Counted from the stretch's first letter, positions 8,600-17,308 are shown. The stretch: 64,000 nt of DNA from Kallotenue papyrolyticum (GCF_000526415.1 NZ_JAGA01000002.1:640001-704000); one strand, 5' to 3'. The notes: generated by a model from the letters alone, not told the origin. Numbers and translations: made by a program.

Positions 8600-9047
8600 C
8601 TACAACGGCGCGGGGTTGCGCATCGGCATCGTCGTCAGCCGCTGGAACGAGTTCATCACCAAACAGCTGCTGCTGGGTGCGCTGGATGGATTGTTGCGGC
8701 ATGGGGTGCGCCGCGACGACATCACCGTGGTGCATGTGCCCGGTTCGTTTGAAGTGCCGCTCGCTTGCAAAAAACTGGCCGAGCGCGGCACGCTTGACGC
8801 GGTGATCGCTTTGGGCGCAGTGATCCGCGGCGCAACAACGCACTACGACCACGTCGCCGGCGCAGCGACCAGCGGTGTGGCGCAGGTGGGCCTCCAGACC
8901 GGTGTGCCGTGCATCTTCGGCATTATCACCACCGAGAACATCGAGCAGGCGATCGAGCGCGCCGGCACCAAGGCGGGTAACAAAGGCTTCGAAGCGGCGC
9001 TGACCGCCATCGAAATGGCGCGCGTACTGCGGGCGATCGACGCCTAA
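8580..9047 (+). CDS. ribH: 6,7-dimethyl-8-ribityllumazine synthase
   Basis: The 155-aa subunit condenses the butanone phosphate with the pyrimidine to give the lumazine precursor, normally as a pentamer or icosahedral shell. [44 protein letters not shown] (catalytic His) and [17 protein letters not shown] are all standard. It starts within the end of ribBA and closes the operon. Confidence 0.97.
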   Translation: MRVLSGDYNGAGLRIGIVVSRWNEFITKQLLLGALDGLLRHGVRRDDITVVHVPGSFEVPLACKKLAERGTLDAVIALGAVIRGATTHYDHVAGAATSGVAQVGLQTGVPCIFGIITTENIEQAIERAGTKAGNKGFEAALTAIEMARVLRAIDA

Positions 9048-9052
9048 GCCTT

Positions 9053-9078
9053 TGCTGCGGCGCGCTAGCCTCGCAGCA
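9053..9078 (+). terminator. Possible weak terminator after ribH
   Basis: TGCTGCG (9053-9059) and CGCAGCA (9072-9078) form a perfect 7-bp stem six bases after the ribH stop. There is no T-run, so termination is uncertain. Confidence 0.35.
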
Positions 9079-9147
9079 TCGGGCGGGAAGCGGCGGCGCC
9101 ATCTGCCGGCAGCAGAGGCCCATCGCGCATCCTGCGTTTGCAACGGC

Positions 9148-9156
9148 TGCTATACT
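9148..9156 (+). promoter_or_regulatory. Extended -10 element before polX
   Basis: TGcTATACT ends 17 bp before the polX ATG. The same TGnTATACT form recurs before the HIT gene (11101) and before the membrane protein at 22174. No convincing -35 is visible. Confidence 0.45.
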
Positions 9157-9172
9157 GAGCCGGGAAATAGCC

Positions 9173-10909
9173 ATGACCGAACAGCTCAGCAACCAGCAGG
9201 TCGCGCAGGTCTTCCGCGACCTTGCCGACGCGCTGGAGGCGCTCGGCGAGAATCGTTTCAAAACGCAGGCCTACGCGCGCGCCGCCGAGACGATCGCGGC
9301 GCTGCCGACCAGCCTGTACCGCTACCTGGAGGCCGGGACGCTCGATGAGTTGCCGGGCGTGGGACCGGCGATCACCGCCAAACTCACCGAACTGCTGACC
9401 ACGGGTCGCCTCGAGTTTCGTGAGCAGCTGCGCGAACAGGTGCCCGATGGCGTGCTGGCGATCATGCGCCTGCCGGGGATCGGCCCGAAAACGGCGCTCC
9501 GCCTCTTCCGCGAGCTGGGCATTAGCGATCCTGAAGAGCTGGAGGATGCCGCGCGCCAGGGACGTATCCGCAGCGTCAAGGGGCTGGGACCCCGCTTGGA
9601 GGCGCGCATTCTGGAGGCGCTGGCGCAGCAGACCGCCGCGGCCAGCCGGTTTCTGCTGGGCGAGCTGCTGCCGCTGGCGCGTGAGCTGGTGGCGGCGCTG
9701 CGTGAGGCCGTGCCGCAGTTGACTGCGGCGGAGGTGGCCGGTTCGTTGCGTCGCGCCACACCCACCGCGGGCGATATCAACCTGGTAGCTGCTGCACCGC
9801 AACCGCTCCGTGTGGTGGAGGCGTTTACGACCCTGCCACACCTGGCCACCATCACCTATCGAGATGTGGCGCGCGTCGAAGGGCTGCTCCATAACGGCAG
9901 ACGTTGTACGTTGGCCGTCACCACGCCCGAGCGGTGGGGCGTGCTCCTGGCATGCTGGACGGGAAGCGCGGCGCACTGGGCGCGGCTCATGGCGCTGGCC
10001 GTCGCACGTGGGCTACGCTTGGCCGAAGATGGCCTCTGGCAGGGCGATGTGCCGGTGTCCACCCCCGATGAGCAGACGTGTTATGCCGCACTGGGGTTGC
10101 CCTGGATCGCGCCGGAGCTGCGCGAGGACCGTGGCGAGATCGAAGCGGCGCTGGCCGGCCGACTGCCGCGGCTGATCACGCTGGCCGATCTGCGCGCCGA
10201 TATGCATACCCACACCGATTGGAGCGATGGCCGTGCCACGCTGCAGCAGATGGCCGAAGCCGCTCTGGCGCGTGGCTACGAGTACTACATCGTTACCGAC
10301 CATGGCGCGTATATGGGCATGGTCAACGGGCTGGACGCCGCACGCTTGCGCCAGCAGCGCGCCGCCATCGACGCCGTCAATGACGATTTGCGACGACGTG
10401 GCCAGCGGCTGCGGCTGCTGCAGGGCGTTGAGGTCGATATTCTGCCCGATGGATCGCTCGCACTGCCCGATGAGGTACTTGCCGCACTCGACTGGGTGGT
10501 GGCCTCGCCGCACGTGAGCCTGCGCCAGGAGCGAGCAGTCTTCACCGCGCGTCTGCTACGCGCCATCCGCAACCCGCACGTGGACTGCATCGGCCATCCG
10601 ACAGGCCGCAAGCTGCTGCAGCGGCAGGCGGCAGATGTCGATCTGGAAGCGCTGATCGCCGCTGCGCTGGAGCACGGCACCGCGCTCGAGCTGGATGGCG
10701 CCTACGAACGGCTTGATCTGGATGCCGAGCAGGTGCGACAGGTGATCGCCGCGGGTGTGCCCATCTGCGTGGACAGCGATGCTCATCATCCGCGCGATCT
10801 GGTCAACATCGAGTATGGCGTGTTGACAGCACGGCGCGGCTGGGCGACCGCCGCCGATGTACTCAACTGCCGGCCCTGGGCGGAGCTGCAGGCCCGCCGC
10901 TCGGCTTAG
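9173..10909 (+). CDS. polX: PolX family protein (HhH + pol-beta-like + PHP domains), polymerase site degenerate
   Basis: At 578 aa it has the full bacterial PolX layout. The N-terminal 8-kDa/HhH part contains LPGVGPAITAKL (about 60-71) and LPGIGPKTALRLF (about 100-112). The pol-beta-like palm follows, then a C-terminal PHP nuclease from about residue 340. The palm motif GSLRR-x6-GDIN has Asn203 where the family has the second metal-binding Asp. The strand expected to give the third Asp reads CTLAVTTPERW with none. The PHP site looks intact: DMHTHTDWSDG, VTDHG, GVEVDILPDG, SPHVSL, GHPTGR and DSDAHH. I infer a protein that keeps 3'-5' exonuclease or phosphoesterase activity but may lack polymerase activity. 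It is preceded by its own extended -10. Confidence 0.88.
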   Translation: MTEQLSNQQVAQVFRDLADALEALGENRFKTQAYARAAETIAALPTSLYRYLEAGTLDELPGVGPAITAKLTELLTTGRLEFREQLREQVPDGVLAIMRLPGIGPKTALRLFRELGISDPEELEDAARQGRIRSVKGLGPRLEARILEALAQQTAAASRFLLGELLPLARELVAALREAVPQLTAAEVAGSLRRATPTAGDINLVAAAPQPLRVVEAFTTLPHLATITYRDVARVEGLLHNGRRCTLAVTTPERWGVLLACWTGSAAHWARLMALAVARGLRLAEDGLWQGDVPVSTPDEQTCYAALGLPWIAPELREDRGEIEAALAGRLPRLITLADLRADMHTHTDWSDGRATLQQMAEAALARGYEYYIVTDHGAYMGMVNGLDAARLRQQRAAIDAVNDDLRRRGQRLRLLQGVEVDILPDGSLALPDEVLAALDWVVASPHVSLRQERAVFTARLLRAIRNPHVDCIGHPTGRKLLQRQAADVDLEALIAAALEHGTALELDGAYERLDLDAEQVRQVIAAGVPICVDSDAHHPRDLVNIEYGVLTARRGWATAADVLNCRPWAELQARRSA

Positions 10910-10955
10910 GCAGGGCGTGAGGGCATCCGTCGAGCGGCTGTGGTCCGGCACAGCC

Positions 10956-11090
10956 TGCAGTTGGCCGGCGCGAGGGTGGCGCGCGGGGGCGCTCGCCGCG
11001 CAAGCATGGCTTGCGCACTCCAAAGGCAGGCGGGCAGGCGGGCAGGGCTGGCTGCTGCCGGTGCAGTTGGCCCGCGCGAGGGTGGCGCGC
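10956..11090. repeat. Direct repeat pair flanking a hairpin
   Basis: A 29-bp unit beginning TGCAGTTGGCC occurs at 10956-10984 and again at 11062-11090 with one mismatch. Between them lies the hairpin GCGCAAGC/GCTTGCGC (10998-11016, ATG loop) and a GGCGGGCAGGCGGGCAGG run. No transposase is present. Confidence 0.6.
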
Positions 11091-11100
11091 TTGCAACTCC

Positions 11101-11109
11101 TGATATACT
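11101..11109 (+). promoter_or_regulatory. Extended -10 element before the HIT gene
   Basis: TGaTATACT lies 53 bp before the chosen start of the HIT gene and directly after the second copy of the 29-bp repeat. A -35 is not clear. Confidence 0.4.
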
Positions 11110-11162
11110 GACCCTACTGAGTCGACGGAGCGCGTCAATAGGCTATGCTGATTGGAGGCGCT

Positions 11163-11576
11163 ATGGACTGCATCTTTTGCAAAATCGTGGCGGGCGCGAT
11201 CCCAGCGCACACGGTGTATGAGGATGAGCAGACGCTGGCCTTTTTGGATATCAATCCGGCGACGCGCGGCCATACCCTGGTGATCCCCAAGCAGCACGCT
11301 CCTGACCTGTTCAGCGTGCCGCCGGAGGCGCTGACCGCTACGGCACTGGCGGCGCAAAAGGTGGCCCGACTTTTGCAACAGGTGGTGCGACCGGACGGTC
11401 TGAACATTGTGCAGAACAATGGCAGTGCCGCCGGTCAGGTGGTGATGCACTACCATGTGCACCTGATCCCGCGCTGGACCGGTGACGGTGCCCTGCGCAT
11501 GTGGCGGCCCGGCCAGACCGATCATGCGGCCTTTGCCGCGCTGGCCGAGGAGCTGCGGCGCGCTCAGGAAGCCTGA
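11163..11576 (+). CDS. HIT family hydrolase (histidine triad)
   Basis: The 137-aa protein starts MDCIFCKIVAG, typical of the Hint/PKCI branch, with two N-terminal cysteines that may bind zinc. The nucleotide site GHTLVIPKQH is near residues 38-47. The catalytic triad is HYHVHLIPR. These enzymes cleave nucleoside phosphoramidates or dinucleotide polyphosphates. The ATG at 11163 is preceded by GGAGG at 11154, so the earlier ATG at 11145 is less likely. The next gene starts 3 bp after its stop. Confidence 0.93.
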   Translation: MDCIFCKIVAGAIPAHTVYEDEQTLAFLDINPATRGHTLVIPKQHAPDLFSVPPEALTATALAAQKVARLLQQVVRPDGLNIVQNNGSAAGQVVMHYHVHLIPRWTGDGALRMWRPGQTDHAAFAALAEELRRAQEA

Positions 11577-11579
11577 GGT

Positions 11580-12620
11580 ATGGCCGAACGACCCTACAAT
11601 CCCGACGAGCAGGCGTTGTTTGAGCGCGAGTTCGAGCAACGCCTGCGCGAAGAGCTGCCCCACCTGCGCGAGGAGGAGATCAGGGCCGCGGCGCAGCGCG
11701 CTGCCGAGCGCGAACTGGAGCTGCGGCGCGAGCTGTTGCGCGAACAACTTGAGTCCGAGGTCGAGGAGGCTGCTGCTGAAGATCCGGAGACCATGCGCGA
11801 GGAGGCCAACCGTGAGGCGCCCTCCAAGCTCCTGATCGGTATCATTCTCCTGATCCTGTTGCTGTTTCTCCTGGCGGCGCTGGGTCGGCTACCAACGCTG
11901 GGTACCGGCGAGGCCACGCCCGCACTGGCCGGCGGCCCGTTGCAGCCACAGTTTGCTTCGCCGGAGGCAACCATGACGGCGCGTGGCAGCCTGACCGATG
12001 ATGCGCCGATCGGACGTGCCAATCCGGATGCCAGGACGAACGTTTCCTTTGGTGAGGAGCGCGCCGCGTTGCCACCCATCGGTGCTATGTTTCAAACCTT
12101 CTATGACCACAACGGTGGGCTGCGCATCTTTGGCTATCCCCTGAGTCCGGTGCTCGAGGTGCGTGGCCGCCAGGTGCAGTGGTTTGAGCGCGCGCGTCTG
12201 GAGTACTGGCCGGAGAACCCCGAACCGTACACCGTGCAACTGGGGCTGGTCGGTCGCGAGTACACCGACTACCGCGACTTTCCGGATGCACAGTTCTTCC
12301 CCAGCACCGCCGATCACTGGTTCTTTCCCGAAACCAGCCAGAGCGTCGAAGGCGAGTTTCTGCGCTTCTGGCAGACCAATGGAGGGCTGCGCATCTTTGG
12401 CTATCCGATCAGCGAGCGCTTGGTCGAGATCGAGCCTGGATCGCGCCGCTGGAAGACCGTTCAGTACTTCGAGCGCGCCCGCTTTGAGCTGAACACGCTG
12501 GTCCCCCCCGACCATCCCGAACGCATCCAGCTCGGCCTGCTGGGCCGTGCGCTCTACCTCAACGAGGAAAAAGCCCAGATCCTGGCCGCGCCGCAGCCAA
12601 CGCCCATGCCCCTGCCCTAG
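11580..12620 (+). CDS. Membrane protein with coiled-coil head and two FGYP/YFERARFE modules
   Basis: This 346-aa protein has three parts. Residues 1-80 are rich in Glu/Arg heptads and should form a cytoplasmic coiled coil. A membrane segment, LLIGIILLILLLFLLAALG, follows near 81-100. The outer part carries two copies of a module: NGGLRIFGYPLSP with VQWFERARLEYWPENP and VQLGLVGREY, then NGGLRIFGYPISE with VQYFERARFE and IQLGLLGRAL. Modules of this form are frequent in Chloroflexota exported proteins and resemble LGFP-type wall-binding repeats, but I know of no proven function. It ends in TAG. Its close spacing to the HIT gene suggests cotranscription. Confidence 0.8.
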   Translation: MAERPYNPDEQALFEREFEQRLREELPHLREEEIRAAAQRAAERELELRRELLREQLESEVEEAAAEDPETMREEANREAPSKLLIGIILLILLLFLLAALGRLPTLGTGEATPALAGGPLQPQFASPEATMTARGSLTDDAPIGRANPDARTNVSFGEERAALPPIGAMFQTFYDHNGGLRIFGYPLSPVLEVRGRQVQWFERARLEYWPENPEPYTVQLGLVGREYTDYRDFPDAQFFPSTADHWFFPETSQSVEGEFLRFWQTNGGLRIFGYPISERLVEIEPGSRRWKTVQYFERARFELNTLVPPDHPERIQLGLLGRALYLNEEKAQILAAPQPTPMPLP

Positions 12621-12660
12621 CGCGCACGGGCGTGTGTCCAGCACGCGGCTGGGCAGGCGT

Positions 12661-12679
12661 TTTGTACTGATCGTACAAA
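12661..12679. promoter_or_regulatory. Perfect inverted repeat upstream of glnA, possible operator
   Basis: TTTGTAC (12661-12667) and GTACAAA (12673-12679) flank a 5-bp centre, about 110 bp before the glnA start. The dyad resembles a repressor site. It does not fit the GlnR/TnrA consensus TGTNA-N7-TNACA, so no factor is assigned. Confidence 0.45.
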
Positions 12680-12786
12680 TCGTCTCCCCTTGGTCTTGTT
12701 CTGATCGTCCATTTTCTCACGCACGCGAAGTTGGTAGTCTGTGCGCTAGCGACCTGCTGCGCATTCGGCGCGAAAGGAAGGGGCGT

Positions 12787-14121
12787 ATGGGCTACACCAA
12801 GGAACAGATCCTCGATCTGGTCAAGGAACAAAACGTTCAGTTCATCAACCTGCAGTTCACGGACATCGTCGGCATCATCAAGAACGTCACGATCCCGATC
12901 AATCAGCTCGAGGATGCGCTCGATCATGGCGTGTGGTTCGACGGTTCATCGATCGAAGGTTTTGCGCGCATCGCTGAGAGCGACATGTACCTGCAGCCCG
13001 ACCTGGACACCTATGCGCTGATCCCCTGGGAGAGCGAGGGCGACATCGTCACGGCGCGCTTTATCTGCGATGTGTACACGCCCAACGGCGACCCCTTCCC
13101 TGGCGATCCGCGTCGCGTGCTCAAGAATGTGCTGCAGGAAGCGCGCGACATGGGCTTCGAATTCAACACCGGTCCTGAGCTGGAGTTCTTCCTCTTCAAG
13201 CCCGCTCCGGATGGACGTCCGCAGCCGGTGCCGCACGACGCCGCCGGCTACTTCGACGTGTCAACCGATTATGCGACGCACATCCGCCGCCAGATGGTCA
13301 AGGCGCTGCAGGGCTTTGGGATCGTCGTCGAGGCCAGCCACCACGAGGTCGCCATCGGCCAGCACGAGATTGACTTCCGCTATGGCGATGCGCTGCGCAC
13401 TGCGGACAGCGCGGTAACCTTCCGCACCACGCTCAAGGCGGTGGCGCAGAAGAACAACCTGTACGCCACCTTTATGCCCAAGCCGATCGCCGGCATCAAC
13501 GGCTCGGGTATGCACGTCCACCAGAGCCTGGCCGATGTCAAGACCGGCAAGAACCTGTTCTACGGCGCGGACGACGAACATGGCCTGTCGCAGTTGGCGC
13601 TGAACTACATTGCCGGGCTGCTGGAGCACGCGCGTGGCATGTGCGCGGTGCTGGCGCCCCTGGTCAACTCCTACAAGCGTCTGGTGCCTGGCTATGAAGC
13701 ACCGGTGTATATCAGTTGGGGCCAGACCAACCGCTCGGCGCTGGTGCGCGTACCGCGCATCACCAGGGGGCGCACCCAGGCCACGCGCATCGAGCTGCGC
13801 TGTCCCGATCCGTCGGCCAACCCGTATCTCGCCTTTGCGGTGATGCTCAAGGCCGGTCTGGACGGTATCAAGCGTGGGCTGACGCCGCCGCCGGCTGCCG
13901 AGGAAGATCTCTACCACATCGATCCGCGCTCGCGCGCGCTAGAAACGCTGCCCGGCTCGCTGGGCGAAGCTCTGGAAGAGTTGCAGCGCGACGAAGTGGT
14001 GCAGGCGGCGCTCGGTCCGCACATCTACGAGCGCTTCCTGGAGGCCAAGCAGCAGGAGTGGGACGAGTACCGGCTCTACGTGTCGCAGTGGGAGTTGGAT
14101 CGCTACCTGCCGATCTACTAA
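12787..14121 (+). CDS. glnA: Glutamine synthetase type I
   Basis: The 444-aa enzyme makes glutamine from glutamate, ammonia and ATP. It has the beta-grasp N-terminus with FTDIVGIIKNV, the substrate pocket WFDGSSIEGFARI, metal sites GPELEFFLF and ASHHEVAIGQHEIDF, the ATP-site loop FMPKPIAGINGSGMHVHQSL, the NRSALVRVPR block and the C-terminal LPGSLGEALEEL. No NLYDLP adenylylation motif is present, so it belongs with GS-I-alpha-type enzymes not controlled by GlnE. The ATG at 12787 follows GGAAGGGG. It appears monocistronic, ending at a hairpin. Confidence 0.97.
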   Translation: MGYTKEQILDLVKEQNVQFINLQFTDIVGIIKNVTIPINQLEDALDHGVWFDGSSIEGFARIAESDMYLQPDLDTYALIPWESEGDIVTARFICDVYTPNGDPFPGDPRRVLKNVLQEARDMGFEFNTGPELEFFLFKPAPDGRPQPVPHDAAGYFDVSTDYATHIRRQMVKALQGFGIVVEASHHEVAIGQHEIDFRYGDALRTADSAVTFRTTLKAVAQKNNLYATFMPKPIAGINGSGMHVHQSLADVKTGKNLFYGADDEHGLSQLALNYIAGLLEHARGMCAVLAPLVNSYKRLVPGYEAPVYISWGQTNRSALVRVPRITRGRTQATRIELRCPDPSANPYLAFAVMLKAGLDGIKRGLTPPPAAEEDLYHIDPRSRALETLPGSLGEALEELQRDEVVQAALGPHIYERFLEAKQQEWDEYRLYVSQWELDRYLPIY

Positions 14122-14150
14122 CGCAAGCCGTCACTTGAGCATCTGTTGCG

Positions 14151-14172
14151 GACGCCGGCGCTGCCCGGCGTC
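14151..14172. terminator. Hairpin between convergent glnA and kinase genes
   Basis: GACGCCGG (14151-14158) pairs with CCGGCGTC (14165-14172) around a 6-nt loop, 30 bp past the glnA stop. Only short T-runs follow. Confidence 0.5.
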
Positions 14173-14206
14173 TGCTGTTGTCTGTGCGCTACGGCGCTGC
14201 CCGGGC

Positions 14207-16144
14207 CTACCACCAGTCGGCCAGATGCGCGCCGGTAAAGGCGGGCGCCAGCGGCGTGACGCGTCGGCTCTGCAGATCGTAACGGAACAGGTGCGCGGCA
14301 CTGGTCTTGTCACGTTGAAAGAGGAGCGCCTGACCATCACGCGACCAACGTGGATAGCTGGCGTTCGGCGTGCCGGTGTCGAGCGGCTGCAGACGTCCGT
14401 CCAGCGTCAGCAGAGCGATCTGCTCGCGCTCGCCCTCACGCCAGCCAACCGCCAGCGCCTTGCCATCGGGCGCCCAGTCCGGCCAGAAGACGCCATCGCG
14501 GTAGCTGGTGCACGCTTGCAGGTTGGTAAGCGGCTGCGCCGCACCGCGCTCGACATCGAGCAGGAAGACCTGCATGCAGCGTGCGCTAGGCAGCCGGCCC
14601 TGGTAGGCGATCCAGCGCCCATCCGGCGACCAGCTCGGCCCGCCCTCCCAGTGCGGCGTGGCCACCAGCACCCGGTAGTTGCCGGTTTGGAGATCAACCA
14701 GGGCAATATCGTGGTCGTGCCAGGCGCGGCCCTCCTCGGCGACCTCGACTGCCAGCATGCGGCCATCCGGCGACCAGGCCGCGGCGCGCGCGAAGGGAAA
14801 CTCCGGCAGAATGCGGCGCCGATCACTGCCGTCGCGCCGCATGACCCAGACCTGGGACGTGCCCTGACGTGTCTCTAGGTTGAACGCGATCCACTGTCCA
14901 TCAGGCGAGATCGCCGGCTGGGCCGCGGCCCTGGGCTGCTGCTCCTGCGTCAGCCGCTGGGAGGTGTTGTTGCTCAGGTCGAGGAGGTGCAGATTTTCGT
15001 TGCCTTGCTGATCGATGGCCGAGAAGACGGCAAACTGCGGCGCGGTCGAAGCCCGGGCCACGCCGGCAACCGTTCCTGTCGCGAATAGGTCGTGCGCGGC
15101 GCTGATGATCCGCTCACGCGCCAACAGGCTACCGCCGCCGAGCGCGCCCAGCAATAGGACGATCAGCGCAATGGTGAACAGCGTGCGGCCCAGGCCCTGT
15201 TCATGGCGGGGCCGCGCCGGCAGCGGTCGGGGTGGGGGCGCCCACAGGCGGCGGCTGGTGGCGGGCGTGGCCGGGCCGGTGAACTGAGCTTCCAACGACG
15301 CGTGCGCAATCGTTGTGGCCGTAGCTTGGGGTGCGGGCCAGACGGCGTCTAGCGCGTGGCAGAACTCCTCAGCCGAGGCGAAACGTTCGGCGATCGCGTA
15401 GGCCGTGGCACGCATCAGCGCTTGCGCCAGGGCCGCCGGCACGATCGGGTTGAGCGTGTTGGCCGGTGGTAGCCCGAAGGGTGTGCCGGTCGGATGGTGA
15501 CCGGTGATCATCTGGTGCACCACCACGCCCAAACTGTAGATGTCGGAGCGCGGCTCGGTCTGGCCGCCATACTGCTCCGGCGGCGCATAGCCGGGCGTGC
15601 CGAACTGGGCGGTATCGGCCGCCTTGCCCGGCGAGAACAGCCGCGCGATCCCGAAATCGATCAGCTTGAGCTGACCATCGGGTGTGACCATGATATTGGC
15701 CGGTTTGAGATCGCGAAAGACGATCGGCGGCTGCTGGCTGTGCAAGTAGCCGAGCACGGCGCAGAGTTGGCGCGCGTAGTTCAAGGCTTCGGCTAGCGGC
15801 AATGGCCCGCCCACCCGGCGCAGCAGATCGCGCAGCGTCTCGCCCGGCACGTACTCCATCACCAGATACCAGTGGTCGCCCTCCTGAAAATAATCCCAGA
15901 TCGCGGTCAGGCCGGGATGGCGCAGGCGTGCCAGGGTCAGCGCCTCGTGCTGGAACAGCCGCGCAGCTTCGGCAGCCTCATGCGGCGGGAGGCTATTGGT
16001 CGAGCAGACTTTGATCGCTACGGCGCGGTGCAGGCGCATATCGGTCGCCAGGTACACCGCGCCGAAACCGCCGCTGCCCAGCAGACGGTCGAGCCGGTAG
16101 CGTCCGGCCAGCTCATCACGTTGCGCCGTCATGACCGCGTTCAT
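14207..16144 (-). CDS. Ser/Thr protein kinase with C-terminal TolB/WD40-like beta-propeller
   Basis: From the ATG at 16144 (GGAG site just upstream) the protein is 645 aa. The cytoplasmic Hanks-type kinase has the glycine loop LGSGGFGAVYLA, catalytic Lys45 in VAIK, FRDLKPANI with Asp145 (Phe replaces the usual His of HRD), LIDFGIAR and GTPGYAPPEQYGG. A Pro-rich linker leads to one membrane helix, TLFTIALIVLLLGALGGGSLLA. The rest should be outside the cell and carries PD40-type repeats (AAQPAISPDGQWIAF, AAAWSPDGRML, GPSWSPDGRWIAYQ, WPDWAPDGKALAV, YPRWSRDGQALLF), likely a propeller that senses a ligand. Substrates are unknown. Confidence 0.93.
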   Translation of the reverse strand: MNAVMTAQRDELAGRYRLDRLLGSGGFGAVYLATDMRLHRAVAIKVCSTNSLPPHEAAEAARLFQHEALTLARLRHPGLTAIWDYFQEGDHWYLVMEYVPGETLRDLLRRVGGPLPLAEALNYARQLCAVLGYLHSQQPPIVFRDLKPANIMVTPDGQLKLIDFGIARLFSPGKAADTAQFGTPGYAPPEQYGGQTEPRSDIYSLGVVVHQMITGHHPTGTPFGLPPANTLNPIVPAALAQALMRATAYAIAERFASAEEFCHALDAVWPAPQATATTIAHASLEAQFTGPATPATSRRLWAPPPRPLPARPRHEQGLGRTLFTIALIVLLLGALGGGSLLARERIISAAHDLFATGTVAGVARASTAPQFAVFSAIDQQGNENLHLLDLSNNTSQRLTQEQQPRAAAQPAISPDGQWIAFNLETRQGTSQVWVMRRDGSDRRRILPEFPFARAAAWSPDGRMLAVEVAEEGRAWHDHDIALVDLQTGNYRVLVATPHWEGGPSWSPDGRWIAYQGRLPSARCMQVFLLDVERGAAQPLTNLQACTSYRDGVFWPDWAPDGKALAVGWREGEREQIALLTLDGRLQPLDTGTPNASYPRWSRDGQALLFQRDKTSAAHLFRYDLQSRRVTPLAPAFTGAHLADWW

Positions 16145-16638
16145 ACGTCTCCTACGATCGATGACGATTGTACGCGACCTAGGGTAACGCGCCATCCGCC
16201 AAAAAGCCGATGTCCGCTGATATGACGTCGGCATCGGCGGCAAAGTTCCCGTCGGTGCCAGATGACGCACCGGGCACGCAAGGATGATGACGTGTCCCTG
16301 ACAGGGTATACGCCGTGGACCAGCCGTCGGACGACTCCAGAAGCATCCCGCTGGATTAGCCGCGCTGCCCCTGCGGTGTCCGGTAGACTACGCTCTCATG
16401 TTACGCCGGACGCGCGTAGCGTCGCCAAGCTGTGCGGCAGCGCAGGTCGGGTGATGGCCGGGTGCCGCACGGTTCGCGCGATCCCGGTGCCTGTGGCATC
16501 CTGTGCGCCACGCCTGCCCGGGCTGCCGGAGCAGCCGCCGACACAAAGAACCATGCGGCTCACGCGCACCGCACGCCTCTTTGTTCGTGCCTCGCAAGGG
16601 GGAGCTGCACCGATGTTTTGGTTCTGTCTTCAGAAATG
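16145..16638. other. Intergenic region upstream of the kinase
   Basis: No convincing gene is seen. GCCGATG (16206-16212) and CATCGGC (16232-16238) form an inverted repeat just upstream of the kinase. Composition changes sharply to AT-rich near 16620, marking the edge of the accessory stretch. Confidence 0.4.
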
Positions 16639-17144
16639 TTACTTCTGCGTCGTATTTTGATCCGAATAACGTTGTAATGGGATAAATATCAATCCACTAA
16701 CGGCTGATACAAAGAGCCAGCAAGTAAGCATAACAACCGACCAATGTTCGATATATGGAGTTAGCCAAGCAGGGCGTGAATTTGTTAGATAATAGTTAGG
16801 GATGATCCGAATGAGCATTGCGAATAATCCACCACTTACTACGCCGGATTCGTATAGAAATCGGTGCGACGATTGCAGTGTATAGATTTTATGGTAGACT
16901 ACGACCGTTGCAACAAAGATAATTCCTATTACAGATGGTAGTCCATAAAAATAGATGATGTATCCATAATCTTCGTCAACTAGATCTAAAGCGATGGGCA
17001 GTATATACACAGATATGTAATTATTAATACAATGATGCTACTCAAACATAGACTGGTTATGAAAGATAGCAATCGACTGTTTCGTGTCATACTCCACATC
17101 TGAGATGAATGATCATTACATCGTGATTGTGGTGCTTGATTCAT
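16639..17144 (-). pseudogene. Small multi-pass membrane protein, apparently frameshifted
   Basis: A strong ribosome site (AAGGGAGGAA, 17151-17160) precedes an ATG at 17144. That frame encodes 52 aa, MNQAPQSRCNDHSSQ onward, including a membrane helix LLSFITSLCLSSIIVLIITY, and stops at 16986. An overlapping frame continues from about 17037 to a TAA at 16639 with three more hydrophobic helices (IIYFYGLPSVIGIIFVATVV, GGLFAMLIRIIPNYYL, VVMLTCWLFVSAVSGLIFI). Neither half alone looks complete, and the join lies where the first helix ends (YLCIY versus VYILPIALD). I read it as one four-helix protein of about 165 aa broken by one frameshift. The second part alone could start at a GTG at 17010. No family is recognised. 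Confidence 0.55.
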
Positions 17145-17283
17145 GGAAAGTTCCTCCCTTGGCGGTAAACATGATCAACTAACAGGGAGTATACTGCATG
17201 GCATACTTCCTGATTGCATGAGTCGGAATGAAACGCTTGTATGTGCTGGACATTGAGCAAGCCATACGCGATGTGAGGCGTGT

Positions 17284-17308
17284 TCCGGTTTAAACCGGAT
17301 GGGTTTTT
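17284..17308 (+). terminator. Perfect 16-bp palindrome followed by T-run
   Basis: TCCGGTTTAAACCGGA (17284-17299) is a perfect palindrome followed by TGGGTTTTTG. It could end a transcript from the left. It includes the stop of the tiny open frame at 17228. Confidence 0.5.
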
